Assembly (NCBI RefSeq): GCF_023006325.1
Contig: NZ_JAINDF010000002.1
Span: 62,001-126,000 of the forward strand
Origin: Kordiimonas marina
GTDB lineage: Bacteria > Pseudomonadota > Alphaproteobacteria > Sphingomonadales > Kordiimonadaceae
Length of the DNA stretch: 64,000 nucleotides
Direction of reading: 5' to 3'
The position numbers and the translations under genes are program-made. This document shows positions 1-8,491 of the stretch, one piece after another; the stretch's first letter is position 1, and each line of letters opens with the position of its first letter. Under the pieces are notes generated by a model that saw only the letters and a list, made by a program, of their open reading frames with translations, was not told where the DNA came from and ran no database searches.

Positions 1-19
1 CCGCCAGGTCGCTTCAGGC

Positions 20-47
20 ACCGGGGCGTTCCACCCCGGTACGGGTT
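20..47 (+). terminator. Terminator-like hairpin at window edge
   Basis: Perfect 7-bp stem ACCGGGG/CCCCGGT (20-26 with 34-40) with a 7-nt loop, followed shortly by a weak TTTAT run. It would end a gene that lies upstream of the window. Because it sits in front of the first gene, it argues that the frame open to the window edge is not coding all the way. Confidence 0.4.
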
Positions 48-51
48 TATC

Positions 52-693
52 TTGGCGCGGCTTATACGCTTCACGAAAGCTCTTGTAAAGCTGCTCGCCA
101 TAGGGGAAGGATGGGACAACCTATCAGGGAGTATTGATGCCGTGGATACTATCCTCAAAAAGAAGCTGGCCTTTGCGCTTATCCAGCTCGCCGCCGGGAT
201 CGCTCTTTTAGTCGGTGATTCCCTCGGTTGGTTTTCGGCCACTGTTTTTCCGTTTGTGATCATCAGCAGCGGTCTTTACCAGACCGTACGGTTCTATGAT
301 CTTCTGAAGGAGAGGAAACAGAAGGGTACTGACCGCTTCATCAAGGATCAGGCTCGCCAGTTGACCTATGCGGGTCTCCTGTTCAGCGCTGGCCGGAAAG
401 CTGGTGCAGGGAAGGCCGAGATCGAAAAGCTCCAGCAGCTGATGGAGGAACGCTTTGGGTCCGCGCCCCTCTATCCGATGGTGGCCAGGGGTATCGAGGA
501 GGCGGACGGCTTGGAAGGCAGGAAGTCTCTTTTTGAAGATCTGCGGCTGTTTTCCCGCAGCTTTGGCGCCGATACCGTGCAGGAGCTTTTGCAGCTGTTC
601 CAAGGGTTCGCTCATGATCCGGTACTGAGGTCGCCGATGACTGAGCAAGCTTATAGCGAGCTGGAGGCTGTGCTGGAGAGCGCACGGGCCTGA
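52..693 (+). CDS. Unrecognised membrane-anchored protein
   Basis: I do not recognise this 213-aa protein. Two hydrophobic segments at about residues 40-56 and 62-78 form a hairpin in the membrane, flanked by basic residues. The rest (about 96-210) is a soluble, helix-rich domain. Residues 95-135, with a basic stretch followed by alternating acidic and hydrophobic positions, faintly recall the TerB/DjlA-type helical domain, but I would not name it. The proposed start is a TTG at 52. The frame is open to the window edge, so the true start is uncertain, although a terminator-like hairpin at 20-47 favours a start near 52. It converges on the acyltransferase gene, with about 20 bp between the stops. 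Confidence 0.6.
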   Translation: MARLIRFTKALVKLLAIGEGWDNLSGSIDAVDTILKKKLAFALIQLAAGIALLVGDSLGWFSATVFPFVIISSGLYQTVRFYDLLKERKQKGTDRFIKDQARQLTYAGLLFSAGRKAGAGKAEIEKLQQLMEERFGSAPLYPMVARGIEEADGLEGRKSLFEDLRLFSRSFGADTVQELLQLFQGFAHDPVLRSPMTEQAYSELEAVLESARA

Positions 694-714
694 GCCCGCG
701 CGCCATTTTTTCCT

Positions 715-1908
715 TTATTCCGCCATCACAGGCACAGCCTTGGCTTTCAGCGCCTTCAGGCTGGGCGCATCCCCGAACACGCCGAACAGGGGCCGGAGCC
801 ACGAAAGCGGCCGGATGACATATTCATAAAGCCCGAAGCAGCCGAGCGTGGTGAGCCCCACGAGGGCCACGAACTCGGGCACGGCGCCAAGGTGGAAGCC
901 GGACAGCCATACCCCGAACAGGATAATCAGCGTCTGGTGCAGGATATAATAAGGGAAGATCGCCCGGGTGAAATAGGTCAGCAGCGGGCTCGGCCGGTTG
1001 AGATATTCCTGGGCCGCGCCCAGAAGGCTCAGGATAACCGCCCAAGCATAGAGCACCTTGGACACCTGCGCGATCACGGTCAGCACCGGGTGGCCGTGCA
1101 TCCACTGGGCCCAATGGCTCCAGACCGGGGTGAGGATGATGCCGAGGCCCACCGCCACGGTCAGGCACAGCCGCCACTGGCTTGCGACCACCCGCCAGAA
1201 GGCACCGCTTTTCGCAAGGAGCAGGCCATAGAGGAAGATGGTGAAAAAGTTGGCGTGGGCGTTCCAGTCGTCAATGAGCGCATGGGTCATCGGGAACCAC
1301 ATGTCGGTGGTGAAGCGGAACAGGATGAAGGGCAGGATCGGGATGATGAGGATACGCCCGCCTGACAGCAGGCGTTCGACTCGGTCATTATCGAGTCGTG
1401 CCGCCAGCCGGCGGAGCAGCGGCATCAGCGCCATGGCGACGAGCGTGTAAGCGATCAGGTACGCGACATACCAAAGATGGTTCCAGGTCGGCACGATGAT
1501 GCTGAAGCTGTCATGGCTCAGGTAGCGCGGCCAGAAGGCGAGGATGCCGGGCTCGATCTCATGAAGCCGGAGCAGCTGGAAGTAGGATTGCGGCATCACG
1601 ATCACCGCCATGCCGAACGCGAGCGGCACGAAAAGCTTGTAGAAACGGCTCCAGGTGAACTGAAGCGCCGGCGCTTTGTCGGCGGCGAAGCGGATGGCAA
1701 CGCCCGATATGAAGAACAGAAGTGACAGGCGCCACGGACTGAGGAGCATCATCGGGGCTTCGGGAGCCGTGTTCATATAGGGGCTTTTGACGTGCCAGTC
1801 CCACGGCACATAATACATGCCGATGTGATAGAAGATCAGAAGCCCGAAGGCGATGACGCGTAACCAGTCAAGGTCATAGCGCCTGCGGCTGAGGGTGGGT
1901 GCTGTCAT
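715..1908 (-). CDS. Acyltransferase family 3 membrane protein (MdoC/OatA-like)
   Basis: A 397-aa integral membrane protein with about ten hydrophobic segments, matching acyltransferase family 3. These enzymes move acyl groups (acetyl, succinyl) onto periplasmic glucans, LPS or peptidoglycan. The N-terminus has the family hallmark: YDLDWLR followed by a first membrane helix containing FYH (His28), the likely catalytic histidine. No SGNH domain is attached. The start ATG at 1908 has a GGGAGA ribosome site about 9 nt upstream. It is divergent from a membrane-bound LytTR regulator (224 bp apart), so the regulator may control it, which is inference. The substrate cannot be told from sequence. Confidence 0.85.
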   Translation of the reverse strand: MTAPTLSRRRYDLDWLRVIAFGLLIFYHIGMYYVPWDWHVKSPYMNTAPEAPMMLLSPWRLSLLFFISGVAIRFAADKAPALQFTWSRFYKLFVPLAFGMAVIVMPQSYFQLLRLHEIEPGILAFWPRYLSHDSFSIIVPTWNHLWYVAYLIAYTLVAMALMPLLRRLAARLDNDRVERLLSGGRILIIPILPFILFRFTTDMWFPMTHALIDDWNAHANFFTIFLYGLLLAKSGAFWRVVASQWRLCLTVAVGLGIILTPVWSHWAQWMHGHPVLTVIAQVSKVLYAWAVILSLLGAAQEYLNRPSPLLTYFTRAIFPYYILHQTLIILFGVWLSGFHLGAVPEFVALVGLTTLGCFGLYEYVIRPLSWLRPLFGVFGDAPSLKALKAKAVPVMAE

Positions 1909-2099
1909 GACTCGGGTCTCCCGAAATTTTTGCGATGTTTTTTGATGTCAGGAAACCTGCCTGAGATGCCTGTCTGCCGCCAGCGCGTGGGGGCGAATTA
2001 TGCGCCCGGCGGGATAAGCGGCAGGCGTAATTCGGGCCGCTGGGATGAGCGGAAAGTGGGCAGGGACAAGCGGTAAAAGCCCTGATTTAAAAGGCCTTT

Positions 2100-2112
2100 G
2101 CGGAAATTCCGC
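2100..2112. promoter_or_regulatory. 13-bp palindrome upstream of LytTR gene
   Basis: GCGGAAATTCCGC is a perfect palindrome (6-bp arms around one central base) 20 bp before the ATG of the LytTR regulator. It may be an operator, possibly for autoregulation. No known consensus is matched. Confidence 0.3.
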
Positions 2113-2132
2113 GCCGTAATAGACTGCCGTGC

Positions 2133-2954
2133 ATGATTGGACGTGCGCTTAAAGCTTATATCGGCACCTACCGGCGGCATGTGGCCTTTGTCGTGGCGAC
2201 AGTGGCGATAACGGCCGTCTTTACCGCCGTCAACAGCGCCTCCGTTATCAGCGATTACGCCCGGCTCGGCCAGCCCATCGCCTGGGGCAAGCCGGTGATG
2301 TTTGAGACCACGAGCGCGCTCGCGATCCTGATCATGCTGCCGCTCATCATCCGGGTGGGGGAGGTCTGGCCGCCCACCCGCGCCACGTGGCTCCGGCAGG
2401 TGCCGCGCTATATTTTGGCCAGTCTCATCTTTTCCGCCGGGCACGTCACGCTCATGGTCATCATGCGGCAGTTGCTTTATACGCCGCTCTTTGGGGGCAG
2501 CTATGACTTTTTCCGCGGTGGCTATGGCGCCATCCCTTACGAATATTGGAAGGACCTCCGCACCTTCGTGCTGCTGACAGGGGCTTTTTTCCTGCTTAAG
2601 GATGCTATGGCCGGGCGGGCGGCCAAAAAAGGAATGGCCCCAATCGAGCTCAGGAGCGGCGCTACGCGCATCTTGCTGGACCCGGCCGAGTTTCTTTACG
2701 CCAAGGCGGCGGCCAACTATGCCGAGATCATCACGCTCACCGGCGAAAGCCTCGCCCGCATCACGCTGAAGGAGCTTGAGGAAAAGCTGAAAGAAGGCGG
2801 GGTTCAGGCCGTGCGGGTGCACCGTTCGATGCTGGTGAACCGCGCCATGATCCAGACAATCGACCCGCTACCGGGCGGCGATATGAAGCTGGCCCTCAAG
2901 GGCGGCCACACGCTCCGCGCCAGCCGCCGCTATAAGGCGGGGCTTGATCAGTAA
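2133..2954 (+). CDS. Membrane-anchored LytTR-family transcription regulator
   Basis: A 273-aa protein with an N-terminal half of about four membrane segments (residues 17-40, 50-70, 90-112, 145-160) and a C-terminal LytTR DNA-binding domain (about 172-270). The LytTR signature is visible: FLYAKAAANYAEI near the domain start, ITLKELEEKL, then VHRSMLVNRAMI and a final RRYKAGLD. LytTR domains bind imperfect direct repeats. Membrane-tethered versions without a receiver domain occur in many alphaproteobacteria, where the signal is usually unknown. The gene is divergent from the acyltransferase, a likely target by position. The ATG at 2133 lacks a strong Shine-Dalgarno. Confidence 0.88.
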   Translation: MIGRALKAYIGTYRRHVAFVVATVAITAVFTAVNSASVISDYARLGQPIAWGKPVMFETTSALAILIMLPLIIRVGEVWPPTRATWLRQVPRYILASLIFSAGHVTLMVIMRQLLYTPLFGGSYDFFRGGYGAIPYEYWKDLRTFVLLTGAFFLLKDAMAGRAAKKGMAPIELRSGATRILLDPAEFLYAKAAANYAEIITLTGESLARITLKELEEKLKEGGVQAVRVHRSMLVNRAMIQTIDPLPGGDMKLALKGGHTLRASRRYKAGLDQ

Positions 2955-2993
2955 AGTTGCGTTTTAGGTGCCTTCCCAACCCAAGTCCTCATA

Positions 2994-3117
2994 GTGTCAC
3001 CCCGGGGTCGTAAAGCGGGCGCTTGCGCCACCTGATCCCGGAGTCCATACGATGCTTGAACTCGCACGGAAGGCGGCCGGTTGAGTTGTGGATAGCGGGA
3101 TCAAGTCCCGCTATGAC
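2994..3117. repeat. REP-like palindromic intergenic repeat
   Basis: This 124-bp intergenic element begins GTGTCACCCCGGGGTC and ends with a perfect hairpin TAGCGGGA-TCAAG-TCCCGCTA (3093-3113) followed by TGAC. Its ends (GTGTCA... and ...TGAC) with an internal 'gatcaagtcccg' motif resemble the interspersed palindromic repeats common between genes in alphaproteobacterial genomes. Only one copy was seen here, so its repeat status rests on resemblance. Confidence 0.5.
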
Positions 3118-3154
3118 TCAAGGAAAGAAATGGCGCAGAGTAAGATACTTCGCC

Positions 3155-3673
3155 TTAGTTGCATGCCTTCGTAATGGCGTTATAGGCGGCGGTGAAGCCC
3201 GAAAGGCTGTAGGTGTCGGTCGTCTTCGTGCCGCGCTGGCTGACGCCGTAGGCGACAAGGTGGCTGCCGGCCCTCATGGCGTTCACCATGGCGGTGTCAT
3301 CCTTGGGGTCATAGGCCCAGGCGCCCTCGCCTTCGGTGAACAGCTCGAATTGGTGGCGGCCGTCGACGCGCACCTTCATGGTGCTGCCTTCCTTGAGCGG
3401 ATAGCCGACGATGACATTCACTTCGTTTTTCACGTGCGCGGCCGGGCGGTGGCTGATGGTGATATAGATATCGCCGCGGCTGGCCCCGCTGCGGCTGGCG
3501 ACTGATTTTTTCGGCATCGAGATCATGTAGCAGACCTTGGTGTTGCCATGTTTGGAAACGATGGCGTCCCAGTCCCGGTAACTGCCCAATAGTTCGCGCC
3601 CCGCTGCGGCGCTGGCCGGCAGGCTAAGCCCGAGGATAAGGGCGGCGAACAGGGTAACGGTTCTGGTCTGCAT
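3155..3673 (-). CDS. IalB-like (invasion-associated locus B) periplasmic protein
   Basis: A 172-aa exported protein with a clear signal peptide (residues 1-24, ending ASAAAG). The body matches the invasion-associated locus B family of alphaproteobacteria: a short domain starting from a W-x-A-I region, KVCYMISMPKK, a middle RGDIYITIS strand and a C-terminal YNAITKAC. Two cysteines (KVC and KAC) may form a disulfide. I chose the ATG at 3673 because AGGAGG lies 9 nt upstream; an upstream ATG would only add a non-signal N-terminus. It is the last gene of a run with the TrmH-like methyltransferase (4-bp gap). The role in non-pathogens is unknown. Confidence 0.82.
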   Translation of the reverse strand: MQTRTVTLFAALILGLSLPASAAAGRELLGSYRDWDAIVSKHGNTKVCYMISMPKKSVASRSGASRGDIYITISHRPAAHVKNEVNVIVGYPLKEGSTMKVRVDGRHQFELFTEGEGAWAYDPKDDTAMVNAMRAGSHLVAYGVSQRGTKTTDTYSLSGFTAAYNAITKACN

Positions 3674-3677
3674 GAAA

Positions 3678-4265
3678 TCAGTCCTCCTTGGTGTCTCGTT
3701 GTGTTTTAGCGCGTTTCTCTCTGCGTTCGAGGCGGCTGAAGCTGCCGCCGTGCACATGCTCAGCGCGCGGCTTTACCTCCTGGCCTGCCATAACCGGGCG
3801 TTCCGGGTAGCCCCCCAGAAGCCGGTGGCGATCATAGAGGACTATAGCACCCGCAGTCGCCACGTTAAGGCTGAACTTTGTCGGGATTTTGATCATATGG
3901 TCGCACCTGGCGGCCATGGACGGGCTCAGGCTCTTGCGTTCACCGCCGAGCACATAGATGGCGTTTAAAGGGTGGCGGAAACTCGGCAGGTCGACGGCAT
4001 CGTCGGTTATCTCAATGCCGACAAGCTGGCAGCCCTCAGGGATCGGCACCTCATCCGCGCTCGCGTAGGTGAAAAAGGGCATTTGCCCCGCGCTCTTGCT
4101 GGTGTCGGTGACAGGTTTGGTCACCAGTTCGCCGGAGTGGGCAATGACCTTGGGGTTCACCGCGAAGGCGAAGCTGGCGCCAAAGGCATGGGCGGTGCGC
4201 ACCAGGTTGCCGATGTTGCCGGTCTTCGAAACACCGTCAATCCCGATTGCGAAATAGCCGCGCAA
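3678..4265 (-). CDS. TrmH/SpoU-family RNA 2'-O-methyltransferase
   Basis: A 195-aa SPOUT-fold methyltransferase that transfers methyl from S-adenosylmethionine to a ribose 2'-OH in tRNA or rRNA. The three family motifs are present: GNIGNLVRTAHAFG near the N-terminus, YVLGGERKSLS (usually LGxExxGL) in the middle, and IPTKFSLNVATAGAIVLYD near the C-terminus. It lacks the N-terminal substrate-binding extension seen in RlmB, so the target nucleotide cannot be assigned. A basic tail (RLERREKRAKTQR) may bind RNA. It lies 3 bp after the MFS gene and 4 bp before the IalB-like gene on the minus strand, so the three are probably cotranscribed. Confidence 0.88.
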   Translation of the reverse strand: MRGYFAIGIDGVSKTGNIGNLVRTAHAFGASFAFAVNPKVIAHSGELVTKPVTDTSKSAGQMPFFTYASADEVPIPEGCQLVGIEITDDAVDLPSFRHPLNAIYVLGGERKSLSPSMAARCDHMIKIPTKFSLNVATAGAIVLYDRHRLLGGYPERPVMAGQEVKPRAEHVHGGSFSRLERREKRAKTQRDTKED

Positions 4266-4268
4266 GGC

Positions 4269-5591
4269 TCAGTCCTCCACTGTGGCGTTGGGGGCTTGCG
4301 GGTCCGGTCTGCGGTCACGGGGCCTTCTGGCGTCCGGGTGCAGCGCGGCGGTGACCATGAGCACAACCATGATCGCCGAGGTTATCAGGAGCGAGCCCTC
4401 CAGGTTAATCTCGAAGGCTAAACCCATAACGGCATTGGCGATGGGAAGCAACCCGATGGCCATAACCATGAAGATGCTCATCACCCGGCCGAGCATCCGC
4501 TCCGGTGTGATGCGCTGCAGCCAGGTGGTGAAATTGACCCACATGAAACTGTCGCCCAGCCCGGCGACGAAGAAGAAGCCCATGGCATATTCGTAAGGGT
4601 GAAAGAGCACCAGAAGCCCGAGCGAGGCGCCCGAATAGGCGAACACCCAGAACATGATGCGGAGGAGCATCCGCTCCGGCACGCTTTTCATGGTGCCGCC
4701 CGCGAGCGAGCCAATGAGCGCGCCGGTGCCGTAAGCCGCGAGCTCGAGGCCGTAGACCAGCGCGCCTTCCTCGAAACGCTGTTTGGCCAGCACGGGCAGG
4801 CCGACGAAGATCGGCGCCTGATAGAGGAATTCGAGCGCGGCGACCCCGATGAAGCCGAGGCGGATGCTCGGGTGGGCCCACACCCATCTGAGCGCCTCCA
4901 TCACGTCGCGGACAAGCGAGGGACCGCTTTCCGCTTCGTCCTTCTTGAGCGAGCGCGCCCGTACGAACAGGAGCGTGACGAAGGAGGTCGCGAACACGAT
5001 GCTGTTGAAGCCGAAGGCGCGGGCGAGGCCCAGCCGGTCGGTGGCATAAGTGCTGCCGCCCATGCCTGCCTCATGCCCGGCCATGCTGACGTGCCCCGCG
5101 ATCACCAGGCCCGCGATCAGCGGCCCGAGGATGACGGAGAGATAGATGGTCATCTGAATCACGGCATTGCCCGCCTGCAGCTGCTCCTTGCTCACCAGGC
5201 TCGGCAGGATGGCGTTCTGCGCCGGGTAGAAGAAGGCGTCCACCAGCCCGAAGGCGAGCGCCATGATGAACACCAGCGTGATGTCGGCGCGGTCCATGGT
5301 GATGAGCCAGGCGAGCGCGAGCACGAGCATCGCGCGCAACAGGTTGCTGACCAGCATCACCGCGCGGGGGCTGGTACGGTCAACCACGGCACCGCCCGCG
5401 AGCAAGAGCACCGCCCGTGGCAGGCCCTGGACGGCATAGACGAGGCCGGTCATCGCCGGGCTGCCCGTCAGCTGCAGCGTCAGCCACGGGAAGGCGATCA
5501 GGCTGACATGGTCCCCGACCACAGACACAAATTGCCCGATCCAGAAGACGAGAAAGTTGCGATTGCGGAAAAGCTCAAGCATAAAAGGCAT
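4269..5591 (-). CDS. Major facilitator superfamily transporter
   Basis: A 440-aa MFS permease, probably an exporter, with about twelve membrane segments. It starts FRNRNFLVFWIGQFVSVVGD, typical of the MFS_3 (enterobactin exporter-like) group, and carries a cytoplasmic-loop motif near VVDRTSPRAVMLVSN. A long central loop follows the sixth helix. I placed the start at the ATG at 5591, just before the conserved LFRNRNFLVFW; the frame stays open a further 26 codons, but those residues look unrelated and no ribosome site precedes them. It heads the run with the TrmH-like and IalB-like genes. The substrate is not predictable. It is divergent from yciB. Confidence 0.85.
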   Translation of the reverse strand: MPFMLELFRNRNFLVFWIGQFVSVVGDHVSLIAFPWLTLQLTGSPAMTGLVYAVQGLPRAVLLLAGGAVVDRTSPRAVMLVSNLLRAMLVLALAWLITMDRADITLVFIMALAFGLVDAFFYPAQNAILPSLVSKEQLQAGNAVIQMTIYLSVILGPLIAGLVIAGHVSMAGHEAGMGGSTYATDRLGLARAFGFNSIVFATSFVTLLFVRARSLKKDEAESGPSLVRDVMEALRWVWAHPSIRLGFIGVAALEFLYQAPIFVGLPVLAKQRFEEGALVYGLELAAYGTGALIGSLAGGTMKSVPERMLLRIMFWVFAYSGASLGLLVLFHPYEYAMGFFFVAGLGDSFMWVNFTTWLQRITPERMLGRVMSIFMVMAIGLLPIANAVMGLAFEINLEGSLLITSAIMVVLMVTAALHPDARRPRDRRPDPQAPNATVED

Positions 5592-5688
5592 CCGTTTCAA
5601 AGCGTGGGCGCCACTCTGGGGCCGGGAAACGCTGGCGGGCAAGCCGTAACGGCCCCGTGGGTCACACATTCAGGGTTTTGAGGACAAG

Positions 5689-6312
5689 ATGGCTGACAAA
5701 AAAGCAACAGATATGACAGAAGCCACATCCCAATCGGAAAAGAAGGCGCCGTCCGCGCTGACCCGGATCGCGATCGACTTCGGCCCGCTGATCGCCTTTT
5801 TCCTCAGCTTCAAGTTCGGCGGCATCTATACCGCCACCGCCACCTTCATGGTTGCGTCCGCGATCGCGATGGTCGTCTCACGTGTTCTGACAGGCCATGT
5901 CGCCACCACGCTCAAATTCACCTTTGTTGTCGTGATGGTGATGGGTGGCCTCACGCTGTGGCTGAAGGATGAGACCTTCGTCAAGATGAAGCTGACGGTC
6001 ATCAACACCATCTTCGCGCTTATCCTGTTCTTCGGGCTCAAGACCGGTCGGCTCTATATCAAGATGCTGATGGGCACGGCGATGGAGATGGAAGAGGCCG
6101 GCTGGCGCCTCCTCACCCGTAACTATGCCATCTTCCTGGCGGTGATGGCGGGGGTGAACGAGCTGATCTGGCGCACGCAGTCCACCGACCTGTGGGTTGA
6201 TTTCAAGACCTTCGGCTATATGGGCATCATGATCATCTTCCTGTTCGCGCAGGCGCCTGTCCTCGCCAAATATATGCCACAGGAAGAAAAGTCCGACAAA
6301 GACGAAGGCTGA
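5689..6312 (+). CDS. yciB: Inner membrane septation protein A (YciB/IspZ family)
   Basis: A 207-aa integral membrane protein of the YciB/IspZ family, linked to cell envelope integrity and intracellular septation. After a short charged cytoplasmic N-terminus (residues 1-24), five hydrophobic helices follow the family pattern. Landmarks include IDFGPLIAFFLSFKFGGIYTA, a W-L-KDETFVKMKLT loop, NTIFALILFFGL, and WRLLTRNYAIFLAVMAGVNE. Length matches the usual 180-210 aa. The ATG at 5689 has GAGGA about 6 nt upstream. It is divergent from the MFS gene (about 100 bp) and convergent with the NUDIX gene, with 9 bp between stops. Confidence 0.93.
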   Translation: MADKKATDMTEATSQSEKKAPSALTRIAIDFGPLIAFFLSFKFGGIYTATATFMVASAIAMVVSRVLTGHVATTLKFTFVVVMVMGGLTLWLKDETFVKMKLTVINTIFALILFFGLKTGRLYIKMLMGTAMEMEEAGWRLLTRNYAIFLAVMAGVNELIWRTQSTDLWVDFKTFGYMGIMIIFLFAQAPVLAKYMPQEEKSDKDEG

Positions 6313-6321
6313 GGGCGTCCG

Positions 6322-6861
6322 TCAGGCCTGTTCCCAGCCTTCGGGGTTGGTGAAGGGGACGATGCTGTCCTGGTCCATCACCGCCCGGTAATGGTTCAAG
6401 ACCCAATGGACGCTCGGGAAGGCGAGCTCGTCCCACGGGATGTCCTCCCACGCGAACAGGCCGACCTCGAGGCTTTCATAGCCCGGCGCGAACTCAGGGC
6501 TCGCCAGCCGGGCGCGGTACATCATTTGCACCTGGCTGATGCGGCGGACCGAATAAACCGCCAGCAGGTCGCGGATTTCGATGCGGGCTGTCGCTTCTTC
6601 ATAAGCCTCACGCACCGCGCCTTCGGCCGGGGCTTCGCCGAGCTCCAGAAAGCCTGCCGGGATGGTCCATTTACCATGCTGGGGGTTGATCGCGCGCCTG
6701 CACAGCATGATCTTGCCGTCATGCTCGACCACCGAACCGGTGATGATGCGCGGGTTCTCGTAAGCGATAAAACCGCAGTCCTTGCAGACGAGCCGTTCGC
6801 GCTCGTCGCCTTCAGGCACGGTTTCGTGGAAGTTCGCGGGTCTGTTTAAGGGGTCAGCCAT
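6322..6861 (-). CDS. NUDIX hydrolase with N-terminal zinc-ribbon remnant
   Basis: A 179-aa NUDIX pyrophosphohydrolase. The Nudix box is visible as GFLELGEAPAEGAVREAYEE: G-x5-E-x7-REAYEE is intact, but the consensus Gly after EE-x is Thr (EEATA). A CKDCG pair at about residues 26-30 resembles half of the NudC-type zinc ribbon; the second Cys pair is absent. Family members hydrolyse ADP-ribose or related nucleotides; the exact substrate is unknown. Start ATG at 6861 is the only good candidate. The gene is convergent with yciB and 70 bp upstream of nothing on the same strand that suggests a shared pathway. Confidence 0.88.
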   Translation of the reverse strand: MADPLNRPANFHETVPEGDERERLVCKDCGFIAYENPRIITGSVVEHDGKIMLCRRAINPQHGKWTIPAGFLELGEAPAEGAVREAYEEATARIEIRDLLAVYSVRRISQVQMMYRARLASPEFAPGYESLEVGLFAWEDIPWDELAFPSVHWVLNHYRAVMDQDSIVPFTNPEGWEQA

Positions 6862-6930
6862 AAAGCATGATGGTAAAGCGCATTTGGCCGCCGTCCAGCG
6901 GAAATGAAAAAGGCTGACCTGAAGGCTGGC

Positions 6931-7260
6931 TTAAACCCGGATGTCGATGATCTGGCCGAGCGGCACATTGCGGCCGTTCGCGGCCTGAGTCGAAATCCGG
7001 CCGATGGGTGCTTCACGCTGGCCCGCGCCGAAACTTGTGGCGCGTTCGGTCGCGGCTTCGATTTCCGCGTCGGTTGAAAGTCCGCCGGTGCGCGGGTTCG
7101 CGCTTTTGATCAGCTGGCGGCCGGTGCCGGTTTCCGATCCCTTTTCAAAGGGGCTTTGCACGCGTGCGACAGGTTTGGCCGGGCCTTTGCCTGCCCGTGC
7201 CTGAAGCTGTGCCTGCAACTGGGTCTGCAGCCCGGATGCGTTTGGATTGATATCGACCAT
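6931..7260 (-). CDS. Small protein of unknown function
   Basis: A 109-aa protein that I do not recognise. It is rich in Gln, Ala, Gly and Arg, with a Q-rich N-terminus (LQTQLQAQLQAR) and no membrane segment or signal peptide. The low-complexity make-up suggests disorder. It may be a lineage-specific protein. It lies between the NUDIX gene and ccmI on the same strand, 124 bp after ccmI, so it could be read from its own promoter. Coding status is supported mainly by length, the strand context and lack of any competing frame. Confidence 0.6.
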   Translation of the reverse strand: MVDINPNASGLQTQLQAQLQARAGKGPAKPVARVQSPFEKGSETGTGRQLIKSANPRTGGLSTDAEIEAATERATSFGAGQREAPIGRISTQAANGRNVPLGQIIDIRV

Positions 7261-7310
7261 GGTCGTCGGACCCTGTCCAAAACGGTTAAAGCTCTTTTAG
7301 CATGGATGTC

Positions 7311-7332
7311 GGTGCGGACTTCTTACCGCACC
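7311..7332. promoter_or_regulatory. Inverted repeat between ccmI and the small unknown gene
   Basis: GGTGCGG-N8-CCGCACC, a perfect 7-bp inverted repeat about 50 bp before the start of the small unknown gene. On the minus strand no T-run follows, so it is not a good terminator for the ccm operon. It may be an operator. Confidence 0.25.
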
Positions 7333-7384
7333 AAGGGACACCTGGCTCTAACGCGCAGAATAAGACGCATTCCTCACCAGAATG

Positions 7385-8491
7385 TTAAGGATCGGATTTT
7401 GAGGCGATCTTGTCAAGAAACGCCTGCATTTCCGCCTTTTTATCCGCGTCGGTAACCGAGGCAAGCCCGCGCTTGAGCGCCGCGGCAGCAGCGTCCTTGT
7501 CGCCCATCGTCAGGTGGGAGCGCGCCAGCATCATCCAGCCCTCGGCATCGTCAGGATTGGCTTCCAGCTTGGCGGACAGCCGGTCCATCATCGAATGGAT
7601 GAAGGCCTTGCGGTCCTTTTCGTTCATGCCGGCAACCGCCGCCATCTGGCCCTGGCTGAGTGCGGGCGGGGCACTGTCGCCATCCAATTTGGCGATCTGG
7701 GCCTTGAGCCCCGGCATCCAGGGCGCATCGGGCGCGGAGCGATTCGCAAGCGCGGTCCAGACCGCCTTGGCCTGGTCCGTCTTGCCCGCCTGCAGATAGG
7801 CGAGGCCGAGATAATATTGCCCGGCCGGGTGGTTCGGTTCCCGCTGGATAATATCAGCCAGCAACATCCTTGAGGCCGGGGTCATCTGCCCGTTGGCGAG
7901 CGCGAGGAAGGCTTCGAAGCGATCGATCCGCCAGCGGATGTTGTCGGGCTCCAGCTCAACCAGTTTGCCGTAGGCATCGGCGGAGACATGAAATTCCTGC
8001 ACCGTGCGTGCGGCTTTCGCGAGCACGAGCCAGCCTTTTTTGTCCTTGGGGTCCTTTTTCAGGTGGGCTTCGACCGCCTTGATCGCGGCGTCATAGGTCG
8101 GCCCACCGGGTTTGACCGGTGCCTCGCGCGCGACCATGACGGCGGCTGGCGCTGACGGCAGGTCCGGGCGGCCGAGGAACATATAAAAGGCGAAGGCACC
8201 GGCGACGGCGGCGATGGCGAGCAAGAGCGGCAGCGGTGTCTTGCCGGACGTATCCACGGGTGCCGCTTCAGCCTTATTGTCAGCCGCTTTCAGGATGCGG
8301 CGCTCTATCTCCAGCCGGGCGGCCTTGGCCTCATCGGCACCGATCACGCCGCGGGCTTCGTCTTCTTCAAGCTCATTCAGCTGCGCGCGGAAATGGGCGA
8401 GCGCATCGGTCGGCTTGACCTTGGGCGCGCGCACGGTGGCGAGCAGCAGCAAAACGACGAGGGCGACAAGGGCGAAACCAAGCCAGATCAT
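7385..8491 (-). CDS. ccmI: Cytochrome c biogenesis protein CcmI
   Basis: A 368-aa CcmI (CycH) protein, the apocytochrome c chaperone that holds apoprotein at the CcmFH heme ligation complex. The N-terminus is one membrane helix followed by a cytoplasmic acidic coiled stretch (AHFRAQLNELEEDEARG), then a second helix at about residues 88-108. The periplasmic part holds TPR-like repeats, for example DPKDKKGWLVLAKAARTV and NPDDAEGWMMLARSHLTMGD. Its start overlaps the stop of ccmH by 4 bp (ATGA), so the two are translationally coupled. It is the last ccm gene of the cluster. Confidence 0.92.
   Translation of the reverse strand: MIWLGFALVALVVLLLLATVRAPKVKPTDALAHFRAQLNELEEDEARGVIGADEAKAARLEIERRILKAADNKAEAAPVDTSGKTPLPLLLAIAAVAGAFAFYMFLGRPDLPSAPAAVMVAREAPVKPGGPTYDAAIKAVEAHLKKDPKDKKGWLVLAKAARTVQEFHVSADAYGKLVELEPDNIRWRIDRFEAFLALANGQMTPASRMLLADIIQREPNHPAGQYYLGLAYLQAGKTDQAKAVWTALANRSAPDAPWMPGLKAQIAKLDGDSAPPALSQGQMAAVAGMNEKDRKAFIHSMMDRLSAKLEANPDDAEGWMMLARSHLTMGDKDAAAAALKRGLASVTDADKKAEMQAFLDKIASKSDP

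Noticed and set aside
4599-5681. A 360-codon open frame antisense to the MFS gene
   Set aside because: Glu/Arg/His-rich text with no fold signature; the minus strand encodes a transporter with clear membrane helices.
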